A stretch of DNA of 64,000 nucleotides, from the NCBI RefSeq assembly GCF_017255185.1, contig NZ_JAFKCZ010000001.1, positions 62,001 through 126,000 of the forward strand, read 5' to 3'. Positions 48,266 to 57,246 of this stretch are shown here, piece after piece. A program made the position numbers and the translations under genes. The DNA comes from Parahaliea mediterranea (GTDB lineage: Bacteria; Pseudomonadota; Gammaproteobacteria; Pseudomonadales; Halieaceae). The notes under the pieces are model-generated. The model was not told the origin of the DNA and searched no databases. It saw only the letters and a list, made by a program, of their open reading frames with translations. Every line of letters starts with the position of its first letter. Within the stretch, counting starts at the first letter, position 1.

Positions 48266-49396
48266 ATGAGTGTAACCGCCAATACCACCCTGCGCTTCGA
48301 CGAGGAGCAGGCCATGATCATGGACGTGGCGAGAAATTTCTGCCGCGAAAAATCCCCCATCAGCGCGGTGCGCGCGCAGCTCGATTCCCCGCTGGGTTAC
48401 GACGAGGCCCTGTGGCGGGAAATCGTCCAGCTGGGCTGGACCGGCATCGCCCTGCCGGAACATGTGGGTGGCGCCGGGCTCGGCGTGTCGCACGCGGTGG
48501 CCATTGCCGAGGCCATGGGCCGGGCCATGCTGGGTACCCCTTTCCTCAGCAGTACCCTGGCGGGACAGTTGGTGGCGCGGGCGACGCCGGGACTGCGGGT
48601 GGACGCCTTCCTGGCGGATGTCGCCGCCGGCGTGCCGGCCACGGTGGCCCTGCAGGAGAACCCCGACTGGGGCTCGGACGCCTGCGACTGCCTGTTCGAC
48701 GACCGGGGTGTGCTGCACGGCAGCAAGTGTTTCGTGCCCGACGCGCTGGCGGCGGGCTGGTTCGTGGTGGTCACCCGCCACCGCGGCGCGCCGGCGCTGG
48801 CCCTGGTCAGGGCGGAGCAGTTGCCCGAGGGCGCCATCCGTCCACACACCCTGGTGGATGAAACCCGGCGCGCGGCCACGGTGGATTTCACCGGCGTGCA
48901 GCTCGAACCCGAGGCCATTATCGCCGGCGACCAGGTCACGGTGGCCCTGTGCGACCACTACCTGCTGGGCGCGCTGCTGGTGGCCGCCGATGCCTGCGGC
49001 AGCGCGGGCGCCTGCCTGGACACCACCGTGGAGTACCTCAAGACCCGCAAGCAGTTCGGCAAGCTAATCGGCTCCTACCAGGCCCTCAAACATCCCTGCG
49101 TGGACATACTCACCGGCCTCGACGCGGCGCGCTCCTTCGTCTACCACGCCGCCAGCCTGGTGGGCGACGGCTCCCTGGACCGCGATGCCGAGATCGCCTG
49201 CCGCATGGCCAAGGCCCAGGCCACGGACGCGCTGTGCCAGGCCGGCGACCGGGCGGTGCAGTTCCACGGCGGTATGGGCTTTACCTACGAGTGCGACGCC
49301 CAGCTGTACATCCGCCGGGCCCAGTGGAGCCAGCAGCAGTTCGGCGACGCCCTGCATCACCGCAAGCGCCTGGCGGTGTTGCTGCTGGATCAATAG
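48266..49396 (+). CDS. Acyl-CoA dehydrogenase (second of a pair)
   Basis: 376 residues. Same fold as the 47053 product but divergent: LGWTGIALPEHVGGAGLG near residue 65, KTRKQFGKLIGSYQALKHPCVD, and QFHGGMGFTYECDAQLYIRRAQW at the C-terminus. It lacks the longer N-terminal region and the usual S/T-rich cofactor loop of the first subunit. Likely forms a complex with the upstream partner. Start ATG 48266. Confidence 0.88.
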   Translation: MSVTANTTLRFDEEQAMIMDVARNFCREKSPISAVRAQLDSPLGYDEALWREIVQLGWTGIALPEHVGGAGLGVSHAVAIAEAMGRAMLGTPFLSSTLAGQLVARATPGLRVDAFLADVAAGVPATVALQENPDWGSDACDCLFDDRGVLHGSKCFVPDALAAGWFVVVTRHRGAPALALVRAEQLPEGAIRPHTLVDETRRAATVDFTGVQLEPEAIIAGDQVTVALCDHYLLGALLVAADACGSAGACLDTTVEYLKTRKQFGKLIGSYQALKHPCVDILTGLDAARSFVYHAASLVGDGSLDRDAEIACRMAKAQATDALCQAGDRAVQFHGGMGFTYECDAQLYIRRAQWSQQQFGDALHHRKRLAVLLLDQ

Positions 49397-49405
49397 GCAT
49401 GAATC

Positions 49406-49426
49406 CGCCGGGCGCGGCCCGGCGGA
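49406..49426 (+). terminator. Hairpin after the acyl-CoA dehydrogenase pair
   Basis: CCGCCGGGC pairs with GCCCGGCGG around a short loop, ten bases after the stop. No T-run, so possibly Rho-dependent. Confidence 0.4.
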
Positions 49427-49495
49427 CCATGGTCATCTCGCGCGCGGCTTGCGCTGGTATAGTGTGGCGGTAGTTGAGCGGACAGCGGGCATGCC

Positions 49496-50884
49496 ATGGC
49501 GAAAAAATCCTCCCCCTTCGGACGCAGCGGCCTTGGCCGGGGCCTGAGCGTATCCCTCGCGGGCCTGCGCGCCGGCGGCGCCTTCGCCCTCGACAACGCC
49601 ATCGGGCGGCTGCGCGGGGGGGAGGGGGAACCGCTGGATTCGGCCTTCGCGCGCCGCGAGGCCCGGCGCTTCGTGTCCGAGCTGGGGCGGCTCAAGGGCA
49701 CCTACGTCAAAATCGGCCAGATGCTCGCCCTGCTCGGCGAGCATTTCCTGCCCCCGGCGTTGACCGCGGCCCTGCACGAACTGGAATCCGCCACCGAACC
49801 ATTGCCCTGGTCCGAGGTGGAGCCGCTGCTGCGCGAGGCCCTGGGCCCGCGCTTCGACGAGCTGGAGATAGAGCGCCGCGCGTTGGCGGCGGCCTCCCTG
49901 GCCCAGGTGCACCGGGCCACGGTGCGCGACACCGGCGAACAGATCGTGCTCAAGGTGCAGTACCCGGGCCTGGCGGGGGTGATCGACGCCGACTTCGACG
50001 CCGTGGTGCGCATGTTGCTGCTGGCCCGCTGGGTCCAGGCCGGGCGCGACCTGGACGACTGGCTGGGCAGCATGCGCGAGCAGCTGCACCACGAGATCGA
50101 TTACCGCCGCGAAGCCGACATGATCGCCGAGATGGCGCGCCTGGCGGCGCAGGCCAACGCCGCCGGCGCGCGGCCGGTGCGCTATCACGTTCCCGCGCTG
50201 TACCCGGCGTACTGCGCCGATACCGTGCTGGCACTGGAATTCATCGAGGGCCACCTGGTGACCCGGGCCGAGGTGGCCCAGCTCAGCCAGGCGCGGCGCG
50301 ATGCCCTGGGCGAAGCCATGCTGGAGCTGTTTTTCTTTGAGCTCTACGACTGGGGCCTGCTGCAGACCGACCCCAATTTCGGCAACTACCTGCTGCGCCT
50401 GTCGCCGCAGGGCGATGAGTTGGTACTGCTGGATTTCGGCTCGGTGCTGGTGCCCGACGACGCGTTCCTGTTGCACCTGGGCAACACCATCTCCGCCGGC
50501 ATGGCCGGCGACGAGGACACCCTCGTCGACAGCCTTATCGGGCTTGGCTGCCTGCGCGAGGACAGTGGCGAGGAGGCCCGGCACAGCTTCGCCGCCTTCT
50601 GCATGCGCCTGCTGGAACCCCTGCAGGCGCCGGCGTCGCTGCCGCCGCGATACCTGAACCGGCAGGGCGAATACCGCTGGGGACACTCGCAGTTGATGCG
50701 CCGGGTGGGCAAGCAGGCCGCGAGTTCCGCCGCCACCCGGCACTTCGCCACGCCCACCCGGGAGTTTGCCTTGATCGCGCGCAAGCTGACCGGCGTGTTC
50801 ACCTTCATTGCCGTACTGGGCGCGGAATTCAATGCCCACGGGATGGCGCAGCGCCACATCGAGGCCTGGTTGAAGCGCGACTGA
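49496..50884 (+). CDS. ABC1/AarF/UbiB-family atypical kinase
   Basis: 462 residues. The family's ATP-binding features are present: KGTYVKIGQML (KxGQ), AAASLAQVHRA (Ala-rich loop), the Lys in VLKVQYPG, QTDPNFGNYL and LLDFGS (DFG). Unlike classical UbiB there is no C-terminal pair of membrane helices, closer to the soluble ADCK-like group. Possible role in quinone or lipid metabolism; target unknown. It sits just before the GlcNAc locus but shows no functional tie. Confidence 0.87.
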   Translation: MAKKSSPFGRSGLGRGLSVSLAGLRAGGAFALDNAIGRLRGGEGEPLDSAFARREARRFVSELGRLKGTYVKIGQMLALLGEHFLPPALTAALHELESATEPLPWSEVEPLLREALGPRFDELEIERRALAAASLAQVHRATVRDTGEQIVLKVQYPGLAGVIDADFDAVVRMLLLARWVQAGRDLDDWLGSMREQLHHEIDYRREADMIAEMARLAAQANAAGARPVRYHVPALYPAYCADTVLALEFIEGHLVTRAEVAQLSQARRDALGEAMLELFFFELYDWGLLQTDPNFGNYLLRLSPQGDELVLLDFGSVLVPDDAFLLHLGNTISAGMAGDEDTLVDSLIGLGCLREDSGEEARHSFAAFCMRLLEPLQAPASLPPRYLNRQGEYRWGHSQLMRRVGKQAASSAATRHFATPTREFALIARKLTGVFTFIAVLGAEFNAHGMAQRHIEAWLKRD

Positions 50885-51025
50885 TCCGCGCTGGTCTGAT
50901 CTTGCGCCGGTCTGTCCCTAGGCCTTCTCCCCGCTTTCTCCCGGCCTTTCCCCGGTAAATCAATGGCCTACGGCGCCGGTCGTGGCCGCGTGCCGCGCCG
51001 CGCCGAAAATTTCCGTCGCCGGGTG

Positions 51026-51054
51026 TTGACAACGTTGTCGCGCGCTCGTAGGGT
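51026..51054 (+). promoter_or_regulatory. Sigma-70 promoter of the GlcNAc uptake operon
   Basis: TTGACA (51026-51031), 17-base spacer, TAGGGT (51049-51054). The -35 is a perfect match and overlaps the first operator, and the second operator covers the start region, so repressor binding would block it directly. Confidence 0.7.
51028..51039. promoter_or_regulatory. NagR-type operator 1 (GACAACGTTGTC)
   Basis: Perfect 12-bp palindrome overlapping the -35 box. LacI-family sites have this form with a central CG. Identical to the palindromes at 51062 and 62313. Confidence 0.8.
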
Positions 51055-51061
51055 AGTCTGC

Positions 51062-51073
51062 GACAACGTTGTC
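51062..51073. promoter_or_regulatory. NagR-type operator 2 (GACAACGTTGTC)
   Basis: Second perfect palindrome, 34 bases from the first, close to the predicted transcription start. It is followed eight bases later by TTTGTCACA, a pattern repeated at 62313-62337. Confidence 0.8.
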
Positions 51074-51164
51074 ATAGGTTTGTCACACCAATGCGCTAGG
51101 GCGTGCCCGGATGGCCGGGACACCGTCGATTGAATAAGCAGAACATAGCGAGGGGGGAAATCCC

Positions 51165-53909
51165 GTGAACACGATCCAAACAGCAATTCGTCGCCTTGCC
51201 GGGGGCAATGCCCGGTATCTGCACAGCTCGCTGTCGGTATTGGCCCTGTGCGGCGCAGTCGGTTCCGCCCAGGCCCAGGAGGCCGACGGCGCCGCGCCGG
51301 CACTTGAGGAAGTGGTGGTCACCGGTATCCGCGGCAGTCTCCAGGAGTCGCTCGACACCCGCCGCTACGCCAATGCCATTGTCGACGCCATCAATGCCGA
51401 GGACCTCGGCAAGTTTCCCGACAAGAACGTGGCGGACTCCCTGTCCCGGATCACCGGCGTGTCGGTGACCCGCGGCTTCGGCGAGGGCGAAAAGATTGCC
51501 GTGCGCGGCACCTCGCCCGACCAGAACCGCACCCTGCTCAACGGCGCCGCGGTATCCTCCGCCGACTGGTTCGTGCTGGACAATCCCTCCCGCGCCTTTA
51601 ACTACACCCTGCTGCCGTCCAACATTGTGTCCTCGCTGGAAGTGTACAAAACGCCGCAGGCGGATATGCAGGAAGGCTCCCTGGGCGGCACCGTGGTGCT
51701 GCGCACCCGCCGGCCCCTGGACATGGAGGCCAACGAGGGGGCGCTGCAGCTGCAGGGCATGTATTCCGAGACCTCCGAGGAAGTCGACCCCCTGTTGTCG
51801 GGCCTGTACTCGTGGAAGAACGACGCCGAGACCCTGGGTTTCAACGTCTCCCTGACCAAGCAGGATCGCACCCTGCTGCGCGAGGGCACGGAGATCCTCG
51901 GTTTCGAATATCAGGATTTCGGTCGCGGCAGCACCTGGACACCACGAGCGCTGGGCGACGCCTACTTTACCCAGGATCGCGAGCGCGAGACGGCGCTGGT
52001 CACCGGGCAGTGGCGCCCCACCAAGCAGGGCCAGTTCACCCTGACCTACCTGAACTCCGACCTGGAGGCCGCCAACACCAACCACAACAACTACCAGTGG
52101 CTGAACGGCCAGGCCGGGGGCGGCACCATCGACCCGCAGACCGCGCAGTTGCAGGGCGGTGGCGTGGTGGCGGGCCAGGTCAGCGACAACTACGCCGAGT
52201 ATTACGTGATTGAGCGCGACTCCTACAGCGAGACCGAGTCCATCGATCTCGAGTACCTGCACGACTTCGACGGCGCGCGCATTACCGCGCGAATTGGTCA
52301 TACCGAGGCGGAAGGGGGGACCTCCTCCGACAAGCAATACGGTTTTGACGCTGTCCCGCGACAGCCCGGCTCGTTGTCCGGCACCTCCTTTAACGGCCTC
52401 GATTCCACAGCCTTCGTCGACGGCAGCTCCCAAACCGAGGAGCAGCTGCTCTCCCGCGGCCTGGGCTGGATGATGGAAAACCAGCGCATCATGAGCGACG
52501 AGGAAGACTACGCCACCGTCGACTTCGAGTTCGACACCGATCTGGGCGTATTCCACAGCTTCAAGACCGGCCTGATGTACCGGGATCACGACAAGGGGCA
52601 GTTCCAGAACGGTGTGCGTTTCCACTGGCTGACCGACGCCATGCACTCCGACGACGCCGAGTCCTACGGCGGTGGGGACGACAGGTCCGGCTGGGATCGC
52701 TGGCTGTACGGCAACCTGGATGCCGGCACCCTGGGTGACTACGCCTACAACGAGTCCGGGGCCCCCTATCCCCTGCTGAATGTGGGGCGTGCGGAATCGG
52801 TCATCTTCTCCCGGGATGCCTACGCCAACGCGGCCACCATCCTGTTCCTGCCCGAGACCTGGGACGTGAACGAAAAGATCTACGCCGGCTACTTCAAGGG
52901 CGATTTCGAGGGCGAGGGTTTCCGCGGCAACATCGGCCTGCGGGTGGTGCAAACCGAGGTCGCGTCCCGGGGCTACAACTGGGACGGCGACTGGCTGGCC
53001 GCCAGTATCGACATGATCGGCGGCTACCAGCTGCTGGTTGACTCGATCGACTCCCGCGGCGATTTCAATGTGCGCCAGGAGACCGTTGACCACGAGTACA
53101 CCGAGGTGCTGCCCAACCTGAACGTGGCCTTCGACCTGAGCGAGGACCAGATCCTGCGCCTGTCGGCGGCCAAGGTGATGGCGCGCCCCGATTATCTGCG
53201 CATCGCCAACCAGGAATCGGCCAACACCGAGACCCGCACCGGTACCCGGGGCAACCCGGAGCTGGACCCGGAAACCGCCAACCAGTTCGACGTGGCCTGG
53301 GAGTGGTACTTCGCCGACCAGTCGCTGCTGGCGCTGACCTACTTCACCAAGGACATCGCCGACACGGTGATCTCCAGCACCTCGACCGGCGTGCGTTTTG
53401 ACGAAAAGACCGGCCAGGACGTGGAGGTACAGTTCATCCAGCCGGTCAACGGCAAGGGCGTCGACGTTCAGGGCCTGGAAGTCAGCTACCAGCAAACCTT
53501 CGGCAACTTCGGCGTGGTGGCCAACTACACCTACACCGACGCCGAGAGCCGCGACGATCGCGACCCGGTGAACCGCCCGGGGTCGGGCCTGGTGGAGGGC
53601 AACTCCGAGCACATGGCCAACCTCACCGGCTACTTCGAGAACGACTGGGTCAGTGCCCGGCTGTCCTACAACTACCGCACCGAGTGGTACGACGGCATCT
53701 CCGACTTCGGCTCGGAAATGTACATCGACGACTATGGCCAGCTGGACGCCAACCTCACCTTCACGGTCTGGCAGAACCTGGACCTGGTGCTCGAGGGTAT
53801 CAATATCACCGGCGAGGAGCTGGAGCACTTCCACATCGACACCGGGCGCAAGGCGCGGCTGTACGACAACGGCGCCCGCTATGTGGTGGGGCTGAACTAC
53901 CGATTCTAG
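51165..53909 (+). CDS. TonB-dependent receptor for chito-oligosaccharides (NagP-like)
   Basis: 914 residues, of the Xanthomonas/Caulobacter-type receptor class: EEVVVTGIRGSLQESL, AINAEDLGKFPDKNVADSL and RGTSPDQNRTLLNGAA are its hallmark. Signal peptide cleaves near SAQAQE (about residue 38). The barrel ends in RYVVGLNYRF. GTG start behind GAGGGGGGAA. Operonic with GlcNAc kinase, hexosaminidase and symporter and preceded by two palindromes shared with the LacI regulator's promoter. So the substrate is most likely GlcNAc oligomers; family knowledge plus inference. Confidence 0.9.
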   Translation: MNTIQTAIRRLAGGNARYLHSSLSVLALCGAVGSAQAQEADGAAPALEEVVVTGIRGSLQESLDTRRYANAIVDAINAEDLGKFPDKNVADSLSRITGVSVTRGFGEGEKIAVRGTSPDQNRTLLNGAAVSSADWFVLDNPSRAFNYTLLPSNIVSSLEVYKTPQADMQEGSLGGTVVLRTRRPLDMEANEGALQLQGMYSETSEEVDPLLSGLYSWKNDAETLGFNVSLTKQDRTLLREGTEILGFEYQDFGRGSTWTPRALGDAYFTQDRERETALVTGQWRPTKQGQFTLTYLNSDLEAANTNHNNYQWLNGQAGGGTIDPQTAQLQGGGVVAGQVSDNYAEYYVIERDSYSETESIDLEYLHDFDGARITARIGHTEAEGGTSSDKQYGFDAVPRQPGSLSGTSFNGLDSTAFVDGSSQTEEQLLSRGLGWMMENQRIMSDEEDYATVDFEFDTDLGVFHSFKTGLMYRDHDKGQFQNGVRFHWLTDAMHSDDAESYGGGDDRSGWDRWLYGNLDAGTLGDYAYNESGAPYPLLNVGRAESVIFSRDAYANAATILFLPETWDVNEKIYAGYFKGDFEGEGFRGNIGLRVVQTEVASRGYNWDGDWLAASIDMIGGYQLLVDSIDSRGDFNVRQETVDHEYTEVLPNLNVAFDLSEDQILRLSAAKVMARPDYLRIANQESANTETRTGTRGNPELDPETANQFDVAWEWYFADQSLLALTYFTKDIADTVISSTSTGVRFDEKTGQDVEVQFIQPVNGKGVDVQGLEVSYQQTFGNFGVVANYTYTDAESRDDRDPVNRPGSGLVEGNSEHMANLTGYFENDWVSARLSYNYRTEWYDGISDFGSEMYIDDYGQLDANLTFTVWQNLDLVLEGINITGEELEHFHIDTGRKARLYDNGARYVVGLNYRF

Positions 53910-54073
53910 CGTTGTGTGTCGGGCGTCGCGGTGGCGCCCTGCTTGATAGCCGGGCCAGTAGACCCTGCTTGACCTTGGCTGGTGTGCCAAACCGGGACGC
54001 CAGCTTTTTTTTACCTGGACACTTTGCAAGCGCGGCGCGCCGCGGTGGCGGGGAGTCCCCTGGACGAGTGACC

Positions 54074-54988
54074 ATGAGCATGAACTGTGCACAGGCGGGC
54101 GCCGGCGCGCTGTTCCTCGGGATCGACGGCGGCGGCAGCAAGTGCCGGGCGCTGCTGGCGAACGAAGTCGGGCGTGAACTCGGCTCGGGAACCGCCGGGC
54201 CGGCGAACCCCTTCCAGAACTTCGAACAGGCCTGCGCCTCGATCCGGCAAGCCGCCGACCAGGCGCTCACCGACGCCGGCCTGGCGTCGGCGGATCTGGC
54301 GCGGGTGATCGCCGGGGTCGGCCTGGCGGGGGTCAACATCCCCAGGATTCACCAGCGGATGAGCCAGTGGCGCCACCCATTCGCGGCCATGTACCTGACC
54401 ACCGACATTCATGTCGCCTGCCTTGGCGCGCACGGCGGCGAGGATGGCGCGGTAATCGTTGCCGGCACCGGGTCGGTGGGTTACGTGTGCCGGCATGGAC
54501 GCAGCCACAGCTATGGCGCCCACGGTTTTCCCTTCGGCGACAAGGGCAGCGGCGCCTGGATCGGATTGGAGGCGCTGAAGGCGGCGCTGTTGGCGCTGGA
54601 CGGGCTCGGCCCCGGGACCGCGCTGTTGCCGGCGATTGAGGGCCGGCTCGAAGTCGACGGCTTGGATATCGTGGCACACATGGCCGGCGCGCGCTCCCGG
54701 GATTACGCGGCGCTGGCGCCCCTGGTGCTGGAGTGCGCGGAGCGCGGCGATGCGGTGGCGCTGGACATCGTGCGTGCGGCGGCGGCCTATTTCGACCACC
54801 TGGCCGCTAAACTGCTGGGACACGGGGCCGACCGCTTTGCCCTGCTCGGCGGGCTGGCGCGGCGCATCGCACCCTGGTTGTCGCCCACCTCGCGCGCCGC
54901 GCTGGTGCCCGCTCGCGGGCAGCCGGACCGGGGCGCGCTGGCCTTCGCCATGGCGCGGGCGGCGACAGCCGTGGCGGAGCCGGGCTAA
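54074..54988 (+). CDS. N-acetylglucosamine kinase, BadF/BadG family
   Basis: 304 residues. ASKHA-fold sugar kinase: phosphate-1 loop GIDGGGSKCRALL (about 15-27), phosphate-2 loop VAGTGSVGYV, GFPFGDKGSGAWIG and adenosine motif LLGGLARR. Phosphorylates imported GlcNAc to GlcNAc-6-phosphate, the substrate of NagA encoded on the opposite operon. Start ATG 54074. Nine bases separate it from the hexosaminidase gene. Confidence 0.88.
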   Translation: MSMNCAQAGAGALFLGIDGGGSKCRALLANEVGRELGSGTAGPANPFQNFEQACASIRQAADQALTDAGLASADLARVIAGVGLAGVNIPRIHQRMSQWRHPFAAMYLTTDIHVACLGAHGGEDGAVIVAGTGSVGYVCRHGRSHSYGAHGFPFGDKGSGAWIGLEALKAALLALDGLGPGTALLPAIEGRLEVDGLDIVAHMAGARSRDYAALAPLVLECAERGDAVALDIVRAAAAYFDHLAAKLLGHGADRFALLGGLARRIAPWLSPTSRAALVPARGQPDRGALAFAMARAATAVAEPG

Positions 54989-54997
54989 ACTCGCCCT

Positions 54998-57223
54998 ATG
55001 TCCTGTCCCGTCATTCCGCTCCCCGCCCGTGCGACGCCGGCTTCCGGCGGGTTTGTCCTGACCGCGGCGACCCCGGTGCGGGTCGCCAGCGGAGACCTGG
55101 AGCCGGTGGCGGCCTACCTGCGAGGCCAGCTGCGTTGCGCATCCCACGCGGCGCGCGCCGACGCGGCGTCGGCTGCCAGTCCGCCCGGCATTGACCTGCG
55201 TCTCGACCCGGCCCTGTCTGGGGCGGAAGCCTACGCGCTGCACATCGACGAGGCGGGGATTACCCTGGCGGGCGGCGCCGCCGCCGGTTGCTTTTACGCG
55301 GCGCAGACCCTGCTGCAGTTATTGCCGGTGGAGGTCGCGGCCGGAGGGCTCGTGGCCGGGCGCGACTACCACCTGTCCTGTGGCGAGTACCGGGATGCCC
55401 CGGCCCTGGGCTGGCGGGGCATGCATCTGGACTGCTCGCGGCATTTTTTCCCGCCGGACTTCATCCGCCGGTACATCGACCTGCTGGCCATGCACAAGAT
55501 GAACCGCTTCCACTGGCACCTCACCGACGACCAGGGCTGGCGCCTGGAGATTGCGCGCTACCCGGCGCTGACCCGGATCGGGGCCTGGCGCGATCGCACG
55601 GTGGCGGGCCACACCTCCGATCATCCGCGGCGCTACCGCGAGGAGCGTCACGGCGGCTTCTACAGCCGGCGCGAGGTGCGGGACATTGTCGCCTATGCCC
55701 GCGAGCGGCATGTCGAGGTGGTGCCGGAAATCGATATTCCGGGCCACGCGGCCGCGCTGCTGGCCGCGCACCCGGAACTCGCCTGCCGGCGCCGGGAATT
55801 CCAGGTGGAATCCCATTTCGGCATTTTTCCCGATGTCCTGTGCCCGAGGGAGGAGACCTTTGCCTTTCTCGAGCAGGTGTTTACCGAGGTGGCGGAATTG
55901 TTCCCCGGCGACTACGTACACATCGGCGGCGACGAGGTGGTAAAAACCGCCTGGAGGGAATGCGCGCACTGCCAGCAGCTGATCCGCGACCGGGGTCTCG
56001 GCGACGAGGACGGCCTGCACGGCTACTTTGTCGCCCGCGTGGCGGAGATACTGCGGGGCCTGGGCAAGCGAGTGGTGGCCTGGGACGAGGTGCTCGCTGG
56101 CGCCGTGTCCCGCGACACCACCGTCATGTGCTGGAATAGCGACGCCGGCCGGCGCGCCCTGGAGGCGGGTTATCCGGCGGTGATGACCCCGGTGGACACC
56201 GTGTATTTCGACTTCTACCAGTCCACCTCCCGCGACGAGCCGCGCGCCATCCACGGCCTGTCCACCCTGGGCAGGGTCTATCACTACCGGCCGCAACCGG
56301 CGGGCCTCGGCGGCGGGGAGGGCGGCCGTGTGCTCGGCGCCCAGGGCAACGTGTGGACCGAGTACCTGCCCACCGGGGACGCGGTGTGTTACGCCGCGCT
56401 GCCGCGGATGTCCGCCCTGGCGGAAGCCCTGTGGTGTGGTGAGCGCCGCGACTGGGCCGACTTCTGCGGTCGCCTGCCGGGCCTGCTGGCGCGCTTCGAC
56501 GGCCTGGGCGTCCCCGCCGCGCGCAGTGTCTACAAACCCATGGCCGGGGTGGCGGAATTCTCCATCGACAGGCTGCGCGCGACCCTGGATTGCGAGATGC
56601 CCGGGGTCGCGCTGCACTACACCACCGACGGCAGCGCGCCCCACGCGGGCAGCTCGCGCTATACGGAGCCCGTCGAGGTGAGCGGCTATACCATACTGCG
56701 CGCCGTGGGGATCGACGCGAACGGCGAGCTTCACGGCGACGAACGCCTGCACCTGGTGGCGCACCGGGCGCTGCGCAAGCCGGTGTACCGTTTTCGCGAC
56801 GAGGGCCTGCAGCGGGCGCCGGAACTCGCCCTGCTCACCAACGGTTGCCGTGGCAACGAGCGCATTTTCCATTATCACGAGTGGGCGGCCTTCGACGGCG
56901 CTGAGGTGGACATCGTGCTCGACCTCGAACAGGCCCTGCCGGTGACCTCCCTGGCCTTCAATACCCAGGCCGGCGCCCACCGGCATTTGCCGCGCCCCGC
57001 GGGTGTGCGCCTGTGCGGCTCCGAGGACGGCGTGCACTGGCGCGCGCTGGCGCGCCTGGAGGGCGACGCGATACCCGCCGACGGCGGCGTCACCCTGTGT
57101 TGTGACGGCGAGCCCCAGCGCTACCTGCGCCTGCGGCTGGACAACAGCCAGGGGCACTACAGCCCGGAAACCCGCCGCGAGCAGCGCGCGACGCTCTACC
57201 TCGACGAGCTCGTGGTCTACTGA
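54998..57223 (+). CDS. Beta-N-acetylhexosaminidase, GH20
   Basis: 741 residues. N-terminal GH20b-like domain (about 1-125), then the TIM barrel: GWRGMHLDCSRHF, MNRFHWHLTDDQGWRLEI, and the catalytic Asp-Glu pair in HIGGDEVVK (about 308-316). After the barrel comes a C-terminal chitobiase-like region and a final beta-domain. Releases GlcNAc from the non-reducing ends of chito-oligomers. The N-terminus has no hydrophobic signal sequence and there is no room for one upstream, so it may be cytoplasmic. Confidence 0.93.
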   Translation: MSCPVIPLPARATPASGGFVLTAATPVRVASGDLEPVAAYLRGQLRCASHAARADAASAASPPGIDLRLDPALSGAEAYALHIDEAGITLAGGAAAGCFYAAQTLLQLLPVEVAAGGLVAGRDYHLSCGEYRDAPALGWRGMHLDCSRHFFPPDFIRRYIDLLAMHKMNRFHWHLTDDQGWRLEIARYPALTRIGAWRDRTVAGHTSDHPRRYREERHGGFYSRREVRDIVAYARERHVEVVPEIDIPGHAAALLAAHPELACRRREFQVESHFGIFPDVLCPREETFAFLEQVFTEVAELFPGDYVHIGGDEVVKTAWRECAHCQQLIRDRGLGDEDGLHGYFVARVAEILRGLGKRVVAWDEVLAGAVSRDTTVMCWNSDAGRRALEAGYPAVMTPVDTVYFDFYQSTSRDEPRAIHGLSTLGRVYHYRPQPAGLGGGEGGRVLGAQGNVWTEYLPTGDAVCYAALPRMSALAEALWCGERRDWADFCGRLPGLLARFDGLGVPAARSVYKPMAGVAEFSIDRLRATLDCEMPGVALHYTTDGSAPHAGSSRYTEPVEVSGYTILRAVGIDANGELHGDERLHLVAHRALRKPVYRFRDEGLQRAPELALLTNGCRGNERIFHYHEWAAFDGAEVDIVLDLEQALPVTSLAFNTQAGAHRHLPRPAGVRLCGSEDGVHWRALARLEGDAIPADGGVTLCCDGEPQRYLRLRLDNSQGHYSPETRREQRATLYLDELVVY

Positions 57224-57246
57224 GCAAGTCATAACAAAGGGACATC

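Noticed and set aside
51096-54092. 998-codon minus-strand frame
   Set aside because: Antisense shadow of the TonB receptor gene at 51165-53909, with no recognisable domain.
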